Shown here: positions 35,090 through 48,235 of the stretch, in pieces | Layout: every line of letters starts with the position of its first letter | Position numbering within the stretch: the first letter of the stretch is position 1 | Origin: Craterostigma plantagineum | Lineage: Eukaryota > Streptophyta > Magnoliopsida > Lamiales > Linderniaceae | DNA: 64,000 bases | Assembly: GCA_027422505.1 (NCBI GenBank) | Contig: JAPQWV010000357.1 | Span: forward strand, 62,001-126,000 | Direction: 5' to 3' | Notes under the pieces: model-generated | The model's database searches: none | What the model was told of the DNA's origin: nothing | What the model saw: only the letters and a program-made list of their open reading frames with translations | Position numbers and translations under genes: made by a program

Positions 35090-36027
35090 ATCGCCTGTGT
35101 GCGATGTAAACTCGCCGATATTGGCGTTTGTGTCGACTCAATGAAGAGTCACGGCTCCCCTATGAGCCATGGCAAAAAGTGAAGCCATAAGCGCCTTTGT
35201 ACAAGAGGCCGGGGGAATACCCCGTATGCGGGAGATGCAAACTGAGGATGCGGCCCGGGGCACGCACTGAGTAAGGGAAGATTCCTGCGGGTGACCTTCT
35301 AGTGCGTAGTAAAGCACTAACGGGAGGGAAGATTCCTTCGGGTGGACCTCCGCGGTTAGCGGCCTCGGTGTTGGCTACCAGTGAGAAGCGTCCGCGTGGA
35401 GGCACATTGCGTAAGTGAAGATTTCCTTCGGGGACCTTCTAGTGTGAGAACCTCCACATATGAGATCTCTATGAAATGGCGCATAGGGGGATAGAAAGCC
35501 GAGGGCCCGTACGAAGTAAGAGTATAAGAAATAAGTATGAGTCCCAAGAAACAGGACAAGAAAATGAGAAGGAGAGTATGAGGGCATTAGAAACGACGAC
35601 GTGGATTGTCGATCGTTAGGACACGTGCATACATGCATAATTTCTGCTTACTGAGCCCGTGGCTCATTCTTTATGTTACGATTGTAGGTACTGACGATCA
35701 CGGTACGTGATCCGACCATTACGCGAGGCCGATCTTTTGAAGCTATCGGCTGCTTTTGAGGTGGGAGTGTGTGTATGGATGACGACCTGTGAAGGGCCGA
35801 GCGCATATGGAGCTTTTGGCTTGCACACACATACACGTGATTTGTGTAGACATGATTTAGATGATTCGAAGAACGAGTTACGAACATTCTTTTGACATGT
35901 ATATAAGACTTCCGCATGCACGTTTAAAATGAAAATTTTATTCGCATTTTTACGTATACGCACAATAACAAAGCATTAACACTTAGAATTAGAACGGAAT
36001 ACGAGGGCGGGACGACGGGTCCTGACA
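35090..36027 (-). repeat. LTR-like segment, probably a solo gypsy LTR
   Basis: It separates P4 (plus) from N3 (minus) and matches neither. On the minus strand its right end reads TGTCAGGACCCGTCG, a TG start of the kind common in plant gypsy LTRs; the left end is not resolved to the base. It has internal repeated modules (GGGAAGATTCCTGCGGGTGA near 35276, with variants near 35330 and 35416). No primer-binding site, polypurine tract or clear target duplication was found, so orientation and limits are tentative. Confidence 0.4.
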
Positions 36028-37860
36028 TATTTCTCCGGTAAATTTACTGTCGAGAAATTTTCTTCGAGTGAATTAACTTTTCGATTTGAAAATTTGTCGA
36101 TGCGATATGTGATTTTCGATTGTAAGTAAAAAAAAAATTGCGGCGACATATTTTATCGAGAAATTGGTCAACGACGAAACTAAGTCAATCGTCGAGAAAT
36201 TTTTTCGATCAATTTATTCTAAGCGGCGAATTTTCACGATCGAAAAAGTTAAGCATGAAAAAAAAATTTCTCGCTGCTAACATTTTTGCGACCTTAAATG
36301 AAGTGAAATCGAAAATTTAATTTTGCGATGGTAAGTTTAACGGTCGATTTGAATTTGCATCTAAATTTCTATTCAGTGCATAAGTTTTTCGCTCGCAGAA
36401 AATTATAATGGATTTTTCGATGGTATCGTGTGACTAAACAAAATTTTGCGATCGAAAACTAAATCGACACAAACAGTATCTCAATCGAATTTGAATTCAA
36501 TTAAGATTATTTGCGATCGACGAGTTCTTCGACAAGCTTCAAAACTTCAAAATAGCCAGTTTCAGTGAAACTCATATAATCATCACAGATGGAAATTTTC
36601 CTACGATTTTACGCTATCTGTTTCATCCAAACATCGAATCTATCTAAACAGCAGTCATTTAACTCAGAAAAAACAAGAAGCATGCCTAAGTTTATTGAAA
36701 CAGTATGCGTTTAAATGATTTTGAAGAACAGTCGAAAAATCTTAACTGAACATGCGAAAAAACTAAAAAATGTAAATGCAAATCAAGTTATAACATTCGC
36801 CAATCGTTAAACCGAATCGAGTTTCTACCTTAATCAGACGATTTGAAGTGAAAAATTAGAAGATTTTGAAGAATTTTGTATCGTCTGAGAAAGTTTTGCG
36901 TGAGAGAATTTCTTTCGATTAGGGTGCGTGAGAAAAAGTTTTGCAACTGACAAAAAGGTGAACTTTTAATAACTCGCTGTAAATCAATGTTGGGTTTGCG
37001 ATTGGACGTTAGCGATTAAATGGATCAGGCCATTACTATTTGCGCTCGAGAAACTTTTGATTCGAAAATTGCTTCTCAACTCAAATTTTTCGATCGCAAA
37101 TTATCGCGGCAATCAAAATCGTTCCAACACTGTTTACGATCGAGAAACTTTAGATTGCGAATTAATTCTAATATCCAGTTTCTCGATAGTATGTTCTTCT
37201 AAAGAATTTGAGATTGACCCTATTTCAAAATAAAACCCATTATAAGGCTCCCCCTTAGTAATTAAAATATATGCAATTAACCCTGTATTTTCGAGTAGTA
37301 ACGTCTAGCTCCCCTGGTAGTAGTTTAAAAAAATCTGTACCACTTAGAGATAAACGTTTTAGTAATAATGGAGTTAATCAACAATATTTTTGGCAATGTT
37401 ATTTTTGAAATATCTGGTCTTGGGTCTAGCTCCTCTTTTTGTAGTGTCGACGTCTCATTCCTGTGCTTGAAAGATCTGAAATACTCAGAGATAACGTCAA
37501 AAAATTTGGAGCTAAACCACGATTTTTATACTTGCTCCCCCTCAAATGATGCACAAGAATTAACTAATTATGCAAGCATATTAAATCAATTCAAGTCTAC
37601 GAGCATAAAAAAACACAAATTACCAAGTAAGTACGTGTACATGGTCCCCGAAAACATTACTTCAAAATATTGTGCGAGGGTTAGAGCATAGAAAAACTTA
37701 TCGCATTTTAAACAATTCAGTACCAATGCAATCTAATAATTGCATTTAGAATGTGCGATATACTAAAGAAATTCGCATTTATTCAATTAAACGCATATGA
37801 AACATAACATGTCATGTCAAAATGTGCGAATTATATGAGTTAATTTTTTCAATTTCATTT

Positions 37861-37975
37861 TCATAGATATATATATTATATATATATATTTTTAATATTA
37901 TTTACCTATATAGATATATATAAAATTATTATATATATTTTTTTCGTATTTTACTATTATTATAGTATGGGGTCA
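37861..37975. repeat. AT-rich low-complexity tract
   Basis: Runs of TATATA, ATTATT and T-tracts within the N3 spacer. Equivalent tracts lie in the spacers of other copies (15530-15662, 25440-25500). Confidence 0.7.
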
Positions 37976-38348
37976 GATTAAGATTATTTTGCTTCGATCA
38001 ATCGTCAAGCCTTAAATTTACGAGACATTTGAAAGAGAAAATGCCGTCAAGTCTTGTCGTCAAACTAAAGTCCTAAGTTCATAGACTGCTCCATTTCGAC
38101 AACTCTCACAAGGTTCGCTCTTGCTCTCAATAATTCTATCTTGGGATTTTTATAGTATTATCACTCAAGTCAACACAAGCAGTTTCAAGTCAATTTACCT
38201 GTGATCGAGGTGTGTTTAATCATTTCACCCAAGCGAGAGACCGTCGATGGAATCAAAGGGCGTAAAGGTTTTAGTTTGGCTAGGACTTAGAAGGGAAGGA
38301 ATTTAGAGGAGAGTGAGCTTATATCTTCGTCATCTTATTTCTATGCTG

Positions 38349-39734
38349 ATCCTTTCTTTTGGGCATCTTCTTCCTTTCTCCCTCATTTCTATCCCTTAAG
38401 AGCTATGCTCAAGCTGAAGCTCCGCTTCTCCATGAGGCTATAGGACATTATCGTAGGCGAAGTTCTTCTGTTGATTCTCGGGCCGATACCGTGCTCCTCT
38501 TCTCTTAGTCCCTAGATAGGTTTCAGAGATTATCTATTTGGAAAATTTCACGGTTATGGAATTCGTACCAAGGCTGCGCCCTCTTCTCGTTTCCTGATAT
38601 AAGATCAGATTATCGTTGGAGAAGTTCACTTCGTGGTGCTCCTCTCCAGCCTTCTGACGAGCGTACGAGATTATCGTTGGAGAAGTTCGCACCAGGAACC
38701 ATGCCACTTTCTAAAAGGTAGCCGGAAGGCCGTTCCTTTGGTCTTTGTGCGTTGAGTAATGCCTTCTTTTGTCATCATCCTACTTTTCTTTTGTTATCTC
38801 CCCTTCTTTTCTCGTTTGAAAACATTCGAAGAGTATAGAGTTCGGTTGAAGGCTGGGAATGGGTTCAAAATGAAGTAAAGGACATCGGAGAAGGCTCAAA
38901 GTGGATGACTAAGGGCAAACGTGGGGGAAATTATATAAGGCCGCATGAGGAATATCCTAAACTCCCTTATCATTTTCCTAACGATCTGACGCAAGGTGAG
39001 TATGAAACCAAGAATCACTAGGTAAGACAAGTAATTGATGTGTGACTCACTCGAGAAGTAGATCCAAAGAAAGAAAAAAGAACAAGGCTTGAATCCTCAC
39101 GCATGTAAAGTGGCTTTCTGTCTTGTGGAACAATCAAATGACCTTTTAACACAAGGATGCGACTAGACTGACAAATTAAGCAATTAGATCGATCGCATGT
39201 CGGGGTAAAATTCTAAGTGACTTTAGATCAAAGCATCCTAAAGGATTTCGTCATACACCATTATATTATATATAACATATATATATAATATATTTTATTA
39301 TTATTATATTTATTATTATTATTGTTGTTATTATTAATTATTATTTTTATATTATATTTTCATCACGCAAATAAGACAAATAAGCATAGAAAACACATAG
39401 AATAGAGCATGTGATAGCACAGAAGATCAGGTAAGCACATATTACGGAGATTCAAACATGCCTAATTTTCCGATAAGGAATTGAATTGTCTCATCCAAGG
39501 CCTTGGTGAAAATTCGGCGAGTTGAAACTCCGTGTTCACAAAGTACATCTTTATCGTGCCTTTTTCTACGTGATCTTTGATAAAATGATATCTAATGTCT
39601 ATGTGTTTTGTGCGTGAATGATGAACAGGATGGCAAGTAATGGCAATTGCACTCTGACATCACTATATATGGGTATATTAGTTAGATTGTACCCAAATCG
39701 CGAAGCTGTCTGTGTCCGCATCCACAGCATCTGT
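38349..39734 (-). repeat. Tandem duplication in N3, left unit (about 1.39 kb)
   Basis: Colinear with 39735-41138 at high identity. Starts ATCCTTTCTTTT and ends CCACAGCATCTG. The unit contains the proximal spacer and about 380 bp of RNase H coding end, so RNase H ends twice. Differences from the right unit are mostly single-base gaps. Confidence 0.85.
39270..39357. repeat. TA and ATT microsatellite
   Basis: Mixed (TA)n and (TTA)n runs in the left duplication unit. Confidence 0.8.
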
Positions 39735-40667
39735 ATCCTTTCTTTTTGGCATCTTTCTTCCTTTCTCCCTCATTTACTATCCCTTAATGAGCTATGCTCA
39801 AGCTGAAGCTCCGCTTCTCCATGAGGCTATAGGACATTATCGTAGGCGAAGTTCTTCTTGTTGATTCTCGGGCCGATACCGTGCTCCTCTTCTCTTAGTC
39901 CCTAGATAGGTTTCAGAGATTATCTATTTGGAAAATTTCACGGTTATGGAATTCGTACCCAAGGCTGCGCTCCTCTTCTCGTTTCCCGATATAAGACCAG
40001 ATTATCGTTGGAGAAGTTCACTTCGTGGTGCTCCTCTTCCAGCCTTTCTGACGAGCGTACGAGATTATCGTTGGAGAAGTTCGCACCAGGAACCATGCCA
40101 CTTTCTACAAGGTAGTCGGAAGGCCGGTTCCTTTGGTCTTTGTGCGTTGAGCAATGCATTCTTTTGTCATCATCCTACTTTTCTTTTGTTATCTCCCCCT
40201 TCTTTTCTCGTTTGAACAACCATTCGAAGAGTATAGAGTTCGGTTGAAGGCTGGGAATGGGTTTCAAAATGAAGTAAAGGACATCGGAGAAGGCTCAAAG
40301 TGGATGACTAAGGGCAAACATGGGGGAATTTATATAAGGTCGCATGAGGAATATCCTAAACTCCCTTATCATTTTCCTAACGATCTGACGCAAGGTGAGT
40401 ATGAAACCAAGAATCACTAGGTAAGACAAGTAATTGATGTGTGACTCACTCGAGAAGTAGATCCAAAGAAAGAAAAAAGAACAAGGCTTGAATCCTCACG
40501 CATGTAAAGTGGCTTTCTGTCTTGTGGAACAATCAAATGACCTTTTAACACAAGGATGCGACTTAGACTGACAATATTAAGCAATTAGATCGATCGCATG
40601 TCGGGGTAAAATTCTAAGTGACTTTAGATCAAAGCATCCTAAAGGATTTCGTCATACCCCATTATAT

Positions 40668-40698
<31 letters not shown>

Positions 40699-41138
40699 TT
40701 TATATATTATTATTATTACTATTATTATTGTTATTATTATTATTATTTTTTCTATTATTATTTTTATCACGCAAAATAAGGACAAATAAGCATAGAAAAC
40801 ACATAGAATAGAGCATGTGATAGCACAGAAGATCAGGTAATGCACATATTACGGAAGATTCAACATGCCTAATTTTCGATAAGGAATTGGAATCGTTTCT
40901 CATCCAAGGCCTTGGTGAAAATGTCGGCGAGTTGAAACTCCGTGTTCACAAAGTAAACTTTATCGTGCCTTTTTCTACGTGATCTTTGATAAAATGATAT
41001 CTAATGTCTATGTGTTGTGCGTGAATGATGAACAGGATGGCAAGTAATGGCAATTGCACTCTGACTATCACTATATATGGGTATATTAGTTAGATTGTAC
41101 CCATAATCGCGAAGCTGTGTCCGCATCCACAGCATCTG
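39735..41138 (-). repeat. Tandem duplication in N3, right unit (about 1.40 kb)
   Basis: Direct partner of 38349-39734. Its right end continues into intact RNase H (TGAGCAACAGC on plus), so this unit is in the original position and the left one is the extra copy. Confidence 0.85.
40662..40768. repeat. TA and ATT microsatellite
   Basis: Counterpart in the right duplication unit. Frames crossing it (40903-40639 minus) encode only Asn and Ile runs and are not genes. Confidence 0.8.
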
Positions 41139-42316
41139 TGAGCAACAGCTGGCGGCAGCTACGTGTTCTGCTTCTGCCGTCGAAGTGGACACACAGTTCT
41201 GCTTTTTGGATGACCAGCAGACCAGTTTTTCGCCTAGAAATTGAGCACCACCGGACGTGCTTTCCTGTCATTCGGCAACCTGCATAGTCAGCATCAGTGT
41301 AGCCAATAAGTTTGAAATTCGTACCCTTTGGATACCATAGGCCAAGGGTAGATGTGCCCTTAAGGTAGCGAAGAATTCTTTTGACCGCGAGCATATGGGA
41401 TTCTTTGGGTTCGGCTTGAAAACGGGCACACAAGCAGGTGGCAAACATGATATCCGGCCGGCTCGAAGTGAGGTAGAGAAGAGATCCAATGATACAGCGA
41501 TATAGTGTGATGTCGACCGATTTACCAGAGGGATCGGCATCCAACTTGCAGCTTGGTGACATAGTAGTGCTGAGAGGCTTGCTCTGGTCTTGATGAAACT
41601 TCTTCAGAATATCCTTGATGTATTTTGTTTGACTGATGAAAATTCCATCATTGAGCTGTCTGACCTGAAGGCCTAAGAAAAATTGCATCTCTCCCATGTG
41701 GCTCATTTCGAATTTGCTCTTCATGAGATCTCCAAACTTCTTGCAGAGCCGAGGATTTGCTGATCCGAATATGATGACGTCGACGTATACTTGGACGACC
41801 ATCAGATCTTTGTCATGCCATTTAATGAAGAGGGGTTGTGTCTATCGTTCCTCGTATGAATCCAGACTTCACGAGGAAATCACTTAGGACATCGTACCAG
41901 CACGTGGGGCTTGTTTTAGTCCATAGAGAGCTTTGTCCAAACGATAGACGTGATCGGGATGTTCTTGATCAACGAAACCTTCCGGCTGAGCGACGTAGAC
42001 TTCTTCTTTTAACACGCCGTTGAGTTGAGAAAAGCGGTTTAACATCCATCTGATAGACTTTGAAGTCTTTGTGAGCCGCATAGGCCAGCAGGAGGCGGAT
42101 AGCTTCGATACGGGCAACAGGAGCATAAGTCTCGTCGTAGTCGATGCCTTCCTGTTGATTGTATCCCTTAGCTACTAGCCTTACTTTGTTCCGGATCACT
42201 TCACCATCTCCATTTTTCTTATTCTTGAAACCCATTTAGTTCCGACCACTGTTTTCCAATGTAGACAGGGTACCAAGGTCCACACTTGAAGACGTTCGAA
42301 TTGATTGATTTCCTCT
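40849..42316 (-). pseudogene. pol: Copia RT and RNase H (N3)
   Basis: From 42316 leftwards: [46 protein letters not shown], a break at [37 protein letters not shown], then QVYVDVIIFGS (about 41805-41768). Here the second Asp of the YVDD catalytic motif is Val (codon GTC; P2 has GAC). Then [74 protein letters not shown] and YTDADYAG, a frame change, and RNase H STSTAEAEHVAAASCC and YSDSQSAIAIT. The pol stop is at 40851-40849. An inactive polymerase is expected. Confidence 0.87.
42312..42316. repeat. Target site duplication of G1, left
   Basis: CCTCT, identical to 52014-52018, directly flanking the TG...CA ends of G1. Confidence 0.9.
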
Positions 42317-44842
42317 TGTGGCGACCCTACTTCCTAACTAGAATAATTGGCGGATTTCCACAACGAAAGTCGCGGAGGACCCAATTTATTAAAACTTTTA
42401 ATGAAAATAATGTACATATATAAACGAAGTCGGGTTTACAAAATGCGTCTGTATAATACAACGGGCCGGAGCCCCAAAAATCTAAACCCGACTATCTTAC
42501 GCCTCTCCACAGGTCGCGTCCCATGTACCGCTCCGCCCTCAAAAGCCCGTGGAGTCACCGCCGCCAGCCAGCCTATATCTTAACCCTGACACCCATCGGT
42601 GTCGGGCTCAGTCCCACCTGAAAGATATAACCTGAGCAAAATGCCCAGTAGGTGGCAGTAAAAACATGCAATATATGCGTGCGTGCACTCAACCCAATCC
42701 CATGTCCTCACACATGAAATATGCATGCTCAACCTATCACATCTCATCACATAACAGGGCCCTCGGCTAGACTCAGCACCCACGCGCGCAATGGCAAAGT
42801 ATGCCATAATCATGCGGTAGCCCACGCAGGTCGTGCCAGATCGCTCCTTCCGCACACAATCTCAACCCAACGACTTTTCCCCGAGTGGCCTACCACCAAC
42901 CCGGGTAGACAGGAATCTCACATCTGTCGGCCGTCCCTGAGCCAAATAATATCTGGTGGTGTGCACCTCAGGTGGCTCAATCCCGAGTAGATGGATGTCG
43001 CAAACCCCCTCTCCCACCAGTGCTACACGAGTCTAATCTCGACGACCAATAAAGGTCACTCTACCCCACTCAACCGACACCGTAAGGTGTCACCATACAA
43101 ATACGGTACCATCATCTCTCCCGTGCATTTCGTGAAATGCACATATAATAAATCACATAAAATACGTACATTGAAATCACGTAATCGTATAGTATTTAAG
43201 CTAGGCCGATGGTTTAAAAATCCAAAAATAATATTTATAATTTAAAAATATGGGTTGACCCGAAAATATATGTTATAATACGAAAATATTTTATTTAAAA
43301 CTAATTTGGGCTTACTATTTTATTTAAAATATTTGGGCCTGAAATAGGGCAAAAGCACAAAATATGTCCGCTGGTCAACTCACACAAAATCGGTCAGAGC
43401 CCAAATCGAAATCGCCCAAAACCCATATTTAAAAGCTGGTCAACCCGCGAAATTATCGGATCAACACCCGACTTCGCGAAATCACTCGCGCTTAGCGAAT
43501 CGCCGTTTTAAAATTGGTCAACCCGTACATCATCGAGTCAACGTTCGATTTCGCGAATTACTTCGCTGAATTCGCGAATCGTTCAACTAAGCCCGCGAAA
43601 CCATAATTAAGCCCGCGCGAAGCCCGACGTCACTCACAGGAATCACCCCGCGAAACTAAGTCGGCCCGCGAAACTCAAAGTCGGCCCGCGACTTACCTCA
43701 CAACTCGCGAAACAGCTTCAGCCCGCGAAACTCGAATCCTGGCCTGCGAAATCCATTTCACACACACACACATCGCAAAATACTTGGGCCCGCGAAACAC
43801 TTCCGCGACCCGAAATTCCAATCGGCCAATTTCCTATTATAATCGCCCGAAACTCGTCTAACACCAATTCGCATAACTTAAAGTCAATCGAAACCAATAA
43901 TCACCCGAAACTCAAAATTTCACTACTACTAATTCATCGAAACTCAATTTCGTACCAAACCCTAAAATTTCCAGAATTTCTAACATGTTCTTCGTCGAAC
44001 AAACACATAATTTAAATCGTCCAGTCCAAGAACTCATATATTGAGTTCGAATTCACATCAAAACACATAGCAAACATACCACGGAAATTATTAAAATCGT
44101 AAAACTTAAAAATATAATTTCGAATGGCCTTCCAATCGAATTTTAGCAACTTTACGGAATGTTATACACTTTAAAAGGGTTTGTAGGGGTATAAACCACC
44201 TACCTCACGTCCTAAGCTTGTTCGAATTATTTCCTATATCAAAGATCTGCTCGAAGTGGTTTACTCCTTCACTGTTTAGCCTTCACCTCCTATAATTAAT
44301 CTTTTAATCCCACGTCAAGAAATAGATAGTCGAGCTTATGGAAGACTTCTGAATTAGAATTAGATAGGATTCTTACCTCCCAATTTACCATGAAATTAAT
44401 TTCCCACGTTGAAAGTCGATTAGAGTTTAGAGCTTGCCAGCATTCGTTTTCTCCTTCCCTGTTCATACGTTTTCTATTTCTAGTTCTTAAAATAATGGTT
44501 ACCACACGTTTTACAAAGAGATAACAATGCCCCACGTGTTTTACCCCTCTCATTAAGAAATGTCATACTTATCTTTACGTTGGGCTTTATTACCTACTTT
44601 GGGCCAATATCTCATTCTCACTTGGGTAATATTCATTACCTAGTATTTATTAAGTTATCATATAGTTGGGCCTATTTATATATTTGGTCTACTTATATTT
44701 CGGCCCATAATGTTTTATTCAACTCTCGGGCCCAATTATTATTTTCGGGCCTAATTCCGAAAAATCCGTTTTGTCCCAAAATTAATTTCATTAATTTCGA
44801 ACATTACAAAAATAACCCCGTATTAATTTCACGGGTATTACA
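42317..44842 (-). repeat. 3' LTR of G1 (2,526 bp)
   Basis: On the minus strand it starts TGTAATACCCGTG (44842) and ends GGGTCGCCACA (42317). A TATATAAATAG box is at 44682-44672 on the minus strand. The block 43430-43870 is dense in CGCGAA units. Short plus-strand frames here (42347-42583, 42721-42990) recur in the other LTR but resemble no protein. Confidence 0.95.
43430..43870. repeat. CGCGAA-rich block in the G1 3' LTR
   Basis: Repeated CCCGCGAAAC, TTCGCGAA and related units, separated by 10-30 bp. Its counterpart is at 50620-51050. It also includes a short CA run near 43752. Confidence 0.7.
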
Positions 44843-44854
44843 TCCTCCCCCCTT
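44843..44854 (-). other. Polypurine tract of G1
   Basis: AAGGGGGGAGGA on the minus strand, directly before TGTAATACCC of the 3' LTR. Confidence 0.9.
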
Positions 44855-44877
44855 AAAAGAAATTTCGTCCCCGAAAT

Positions 44878-47800
44878 TTAAGTCGTCGAAAACAACTCGG
44901 GGTACTTCTCACGCATTTCATCTTCTCGCTCCCATGTGGCTTCCTCCATCGTCTGATTTCGCCACAAGACCTTCACTAGGGGAATGTTCTTATTTCGAAG
45001 TCGCTTCACTTCATACATTAAAATCTCTACCGGCGTTTCTTCGTAACTCAAGTCCGGTTTCAATTGCTGATGAAGCGTTTCACTTCGTAGCACATGACTC
45101 GGGTCCGAAACGTACTTCCGTAACATAGATATGTGGAAGACGTCATGAACTTGTGCTAGAGATGTCGGCAATTCTAATTGATACGCTACTTCATCGACTC
45201 TTTTCAAAATGTTAAAAGGTCCTATGTATCTCGGACTCAGCTTTCCTTTTCGTCCGAAACGCTTAACACCCTTCATAGGTGATATCTTGAGAAAGACTTG
45301 ATCACCTTCTTCGAACTCTAACGACCTCCGTCTCTTATCCGCGTAACTCTTCTGACGACTTTGAGCCGTTTGCATTCTCTCCCGAATTTTACTAACAGCT
45401 TCGGTCATCTCACGAATCATTTCGGGACCTAACAGCGACTTCTCGCCGATTTCATCCCAATGGACTGGGGATCGACATTTACGCCCATACAAGGCCTCGT
45501 AAGGTGCCATCTCTATCGTTGCTTGATAGCTGTTATTGTATGAAAATTCGATCAGTGGGAGATACTTACTCCAGCTTCCACGAAAATCCAGAACGCACGC
45601 CCTTAACATGTCTTCGAGCGTATGGATCGTTCGTTCCGATTGCCCGTCTGTCTGGGGATGATAGGCTGAACTAAACGACAGTTTGGTCCCTAGAGCCTTC
45701 TGTAAGCTCCCCCAGAATTGAGACAGAAATCTCGAGTCTTGATCGGAAACGATCGACATCGGAATCCCATGTAGTCTCACTATTTCTTGAATGTATAGCT
45801 CTGCGAACTTCTCCATGGGATAAGTCCGGTTGATCGGTAGAAAGTGGACAGACTTCGTCAGTCTATCACGACTACCCAAATTGCATCATGTCCTTTTACC
45901 GTCTTGGGTAATCCGACGACAAAACCCATGGTTATGTGGTCCCACTTCCACTCAGGAACCGTCAAAGGTTGCAACATTCCTGCCGGCCTTTGATGTTCTG
46001 CCTTAATCTGTTGGCAAATCAGGCATCGACTTACGAATATAGCAACATCTCTTTTCATTCCAGGCCACCAGTAATTCAATCTCAAGTCTCGATACATCTT
46101 CGTTGCACCAGAATGTACTGAGTAGGTCGTCGTGTGTGCCTCAGTCATCAATGTTCGGCGGATTTCTTCATCTTTAGGCACATACAAACGATTTCTGAAT
46201 CGTAAGCTCCCGTCTTCTCGGAATTCGAATTCCGATGGGGCGTCTCCATCTTGTTCATCTCGAATTTTCAAATACAGCTCGTCTGCTTTTTGCGCCTCAA
46301 TGATCCGATCTAGCAGCGTCGATTTGAGAGTCAACGCTGCCAATCTCGTCTCAATCTCCCCGAAGTGAATTACTTCGACTCCAAGTTGACACAATTCAGT
46401 ATTCACGGTTTTCCGGCTCAACGCATCTGTTACTACGTTAGCTTTTCCTGGGTGATAATTTATCACACAGTCGTAGTCCTTCACTAGTTCGAGCCATCGT
46501 CTTTGCCTCATATTCAACTCCTTCTGTGTGAAGAAGTACTTTAGGCTTTTATGATCTGTGAAGATCTCGCACCTTTCTCCGTACAGGTAGTGTCGCCAGA
46601 TTTTGAGAGCAAACACTACTGCGGCGAGTTCAAGATCATGTGTGGGGTAATTCTTCTCGTATGGTTTCAACTGTCGGGAGGCATATGCAATTACCTTCCC
46701 GTTTTGCATTAATACACACCCAAGCCATTCTTCGAGGGGTCGCTATATACCAAAAATCCTTCAGTACCCGAAGGTATTGCTAAGACTGGAGCAGTCGTCA
46801 GTCTCTTCTTCAACTCCTGGAAACTTTGCTCACATTCTTCAGTCCATTTGTACGAAACGTTCTTATTCGTCAGGTTCGTGAGCGTCGAGGCTATACTGGA
46901 AAAATCTTTGATGAACTTTCGATAGTATCCAGCCCAAGAAAACTTCTAACCTCCATGGGAGTGGTCGGTCGTGGTCAATTTTCTATCACCTCAATCTTGC
47001 TGGGGTCCACCGAAATTCCGCTCCCCGAAATGATGTGCCCCAGAAATGCCACTTGTTCCAACCAGAATTCACATTTCTTAAACTTGGCGAACAACTGTTT
47101 CTCTCGAAGGATTCCAAGAACCGTTTTCAGATGTTCCTCGTGTTCCTCCTTCGTCTTCGAGTACATGAGGATATCGTCGAGAAAGACGATGACGAAGCGG
47201 TCCAGAAATTCTTTAAACACTTGGTTCATCAGATCCATGAAAGCAGCAGGAGTATTCGTTAGTCCGAAAGGCATGACCAAGAATTCATAGTGGCCGTACC
47301 TCGTGCTGAACGCAGTTTTCGGAACATCCTTCTCACGGATCTTTAACTGATGATAACCGGAACGCAGGTCGATCTTCGAGAATACTGTCGCCCCTTGGAA
47401 TTGGTCGAATAAATCGTCTATCCCGGCAACGAATACTTGTTCTTTATCGTGATTTTATTGAGTTCACGATAATCGATGCACCTCATCGACCCATCTTTCT
47501 TCTTAACAAAAAGTATCGGGGCTCCCCAAGGCGAGAAACTGGTTGAATGAAACCCTTCTGTAACAAATCTTCCAATTGTTCCTTCAGTTCTCGTAACTCG
47601 TTCTGTGCTAACCGATACGGAGATTTAGAGGTCGGGGCAGCTCCAGGCACAAGATCGATTACGAATTCAATCTCCCGATCCGGCGGTAATCCCGGAAGAT
47701 CCTCGGGAAATACATCGGGATATTCATTTACTACTGGAACCTCCTCAAGCTTCAGTTGAGAAGACTCCTCAGCCTTTACCGCAAAAACTAGGAAAGATTC

Positions 47801-48235
47801 GCAACCCGTATTAACGAGTCGATGAGCTTTCAAAGCAGAGATCCTAGGGATTGATTTATTGTTCGTCTTTCCGGAAAATTCAAACTCCCCTCCCTCGGTC
47901 GATTGAAACCTAATCACTTTCTTCGCACAGTCTATGATTGCTCCGTACATCGAGAGCCAATCCATCCCGAATATGATGTCGTAATCATTCATCGGGATCA
48001 CTATAAGGTCTACATCTAATTTCCTCCCTTCTATCCTAACAGGACAATTTTCTACCACTAAGTTGGTCCGAGTTGGATCTCCGTGTGGTAGGGATACTAT
48101 GAAATTGCATGAAGAATGGGTGGGATATATTCCCGCCCTGGTCACGAAATTTGCCGACACAAACGAATGTGTGGCTCCGGAATCAATCAGAATAGAAGAC
48201 GGTACGTGAAAGATATTCAACGTACCAGTCACCAC
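44878..48235 (-). pseudogene. pol: Gypsy pol: protease, RT, RNase H, integrase, chromodomain-like tail (G1)
   Basis: Protease SSILIDSGATHSFVSA (about 48200); RT start YPDVFPEDLPGLPPDREIEF (about 47680) and a fingers region broken by a frameshift near 47530; [20 protein letters not shown] and catalytic [11 protein letters not shown] (47280-47150). RNase [46 protein letters not shown] (46700-46400). Integrase: zinc-binding H...H and CLICQQIK, first Asp in [13 protein letters not shown], a frameshift at about 45870, second Asp in IVSDQDSRF, Glu in DGQSERTIHTLED, GPFNILKRVDEVAYQLELP, and a chromodomain-like end (VLWRNQTMEEATWERED). Stop at 44878. Catalytic residues are present, but at least five frame breaks (about 47530, 47420, 46960, 46720, 45870) disable it as sequenced. 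Confidence 0.92.

Larger units (their letters stand above)
36028..40848 (-). other. 3' spacer of N3
   Basis: Non-coding. 36028-37210 is the CGATCG-rich distal part; 37250-37975 contains C-rich tracts and an AT block; 37980-40848 is the proximal part, enlarged by the tandem duplication. Internal purine tracts precede TGACGAAATCC near 40665-40650 and again near 39270. Overlapping short ORFs (35963-35676, 37368-37691, 39928-40215 and others) are not protein-like. Confidence 0.6.

Noticed and set aside
40639..40903. Minus-strand frames with Asn and Ile runs
   Set aside because: Translation of an ATT/TA microsatellite.
42347..42990. Plus-strand frames repeated in both G1 LTRs as small genes
   Set aside because: Their duplication is explained by the LTRs, they resemble no protein, and they differ by frame-changing indels between copies.
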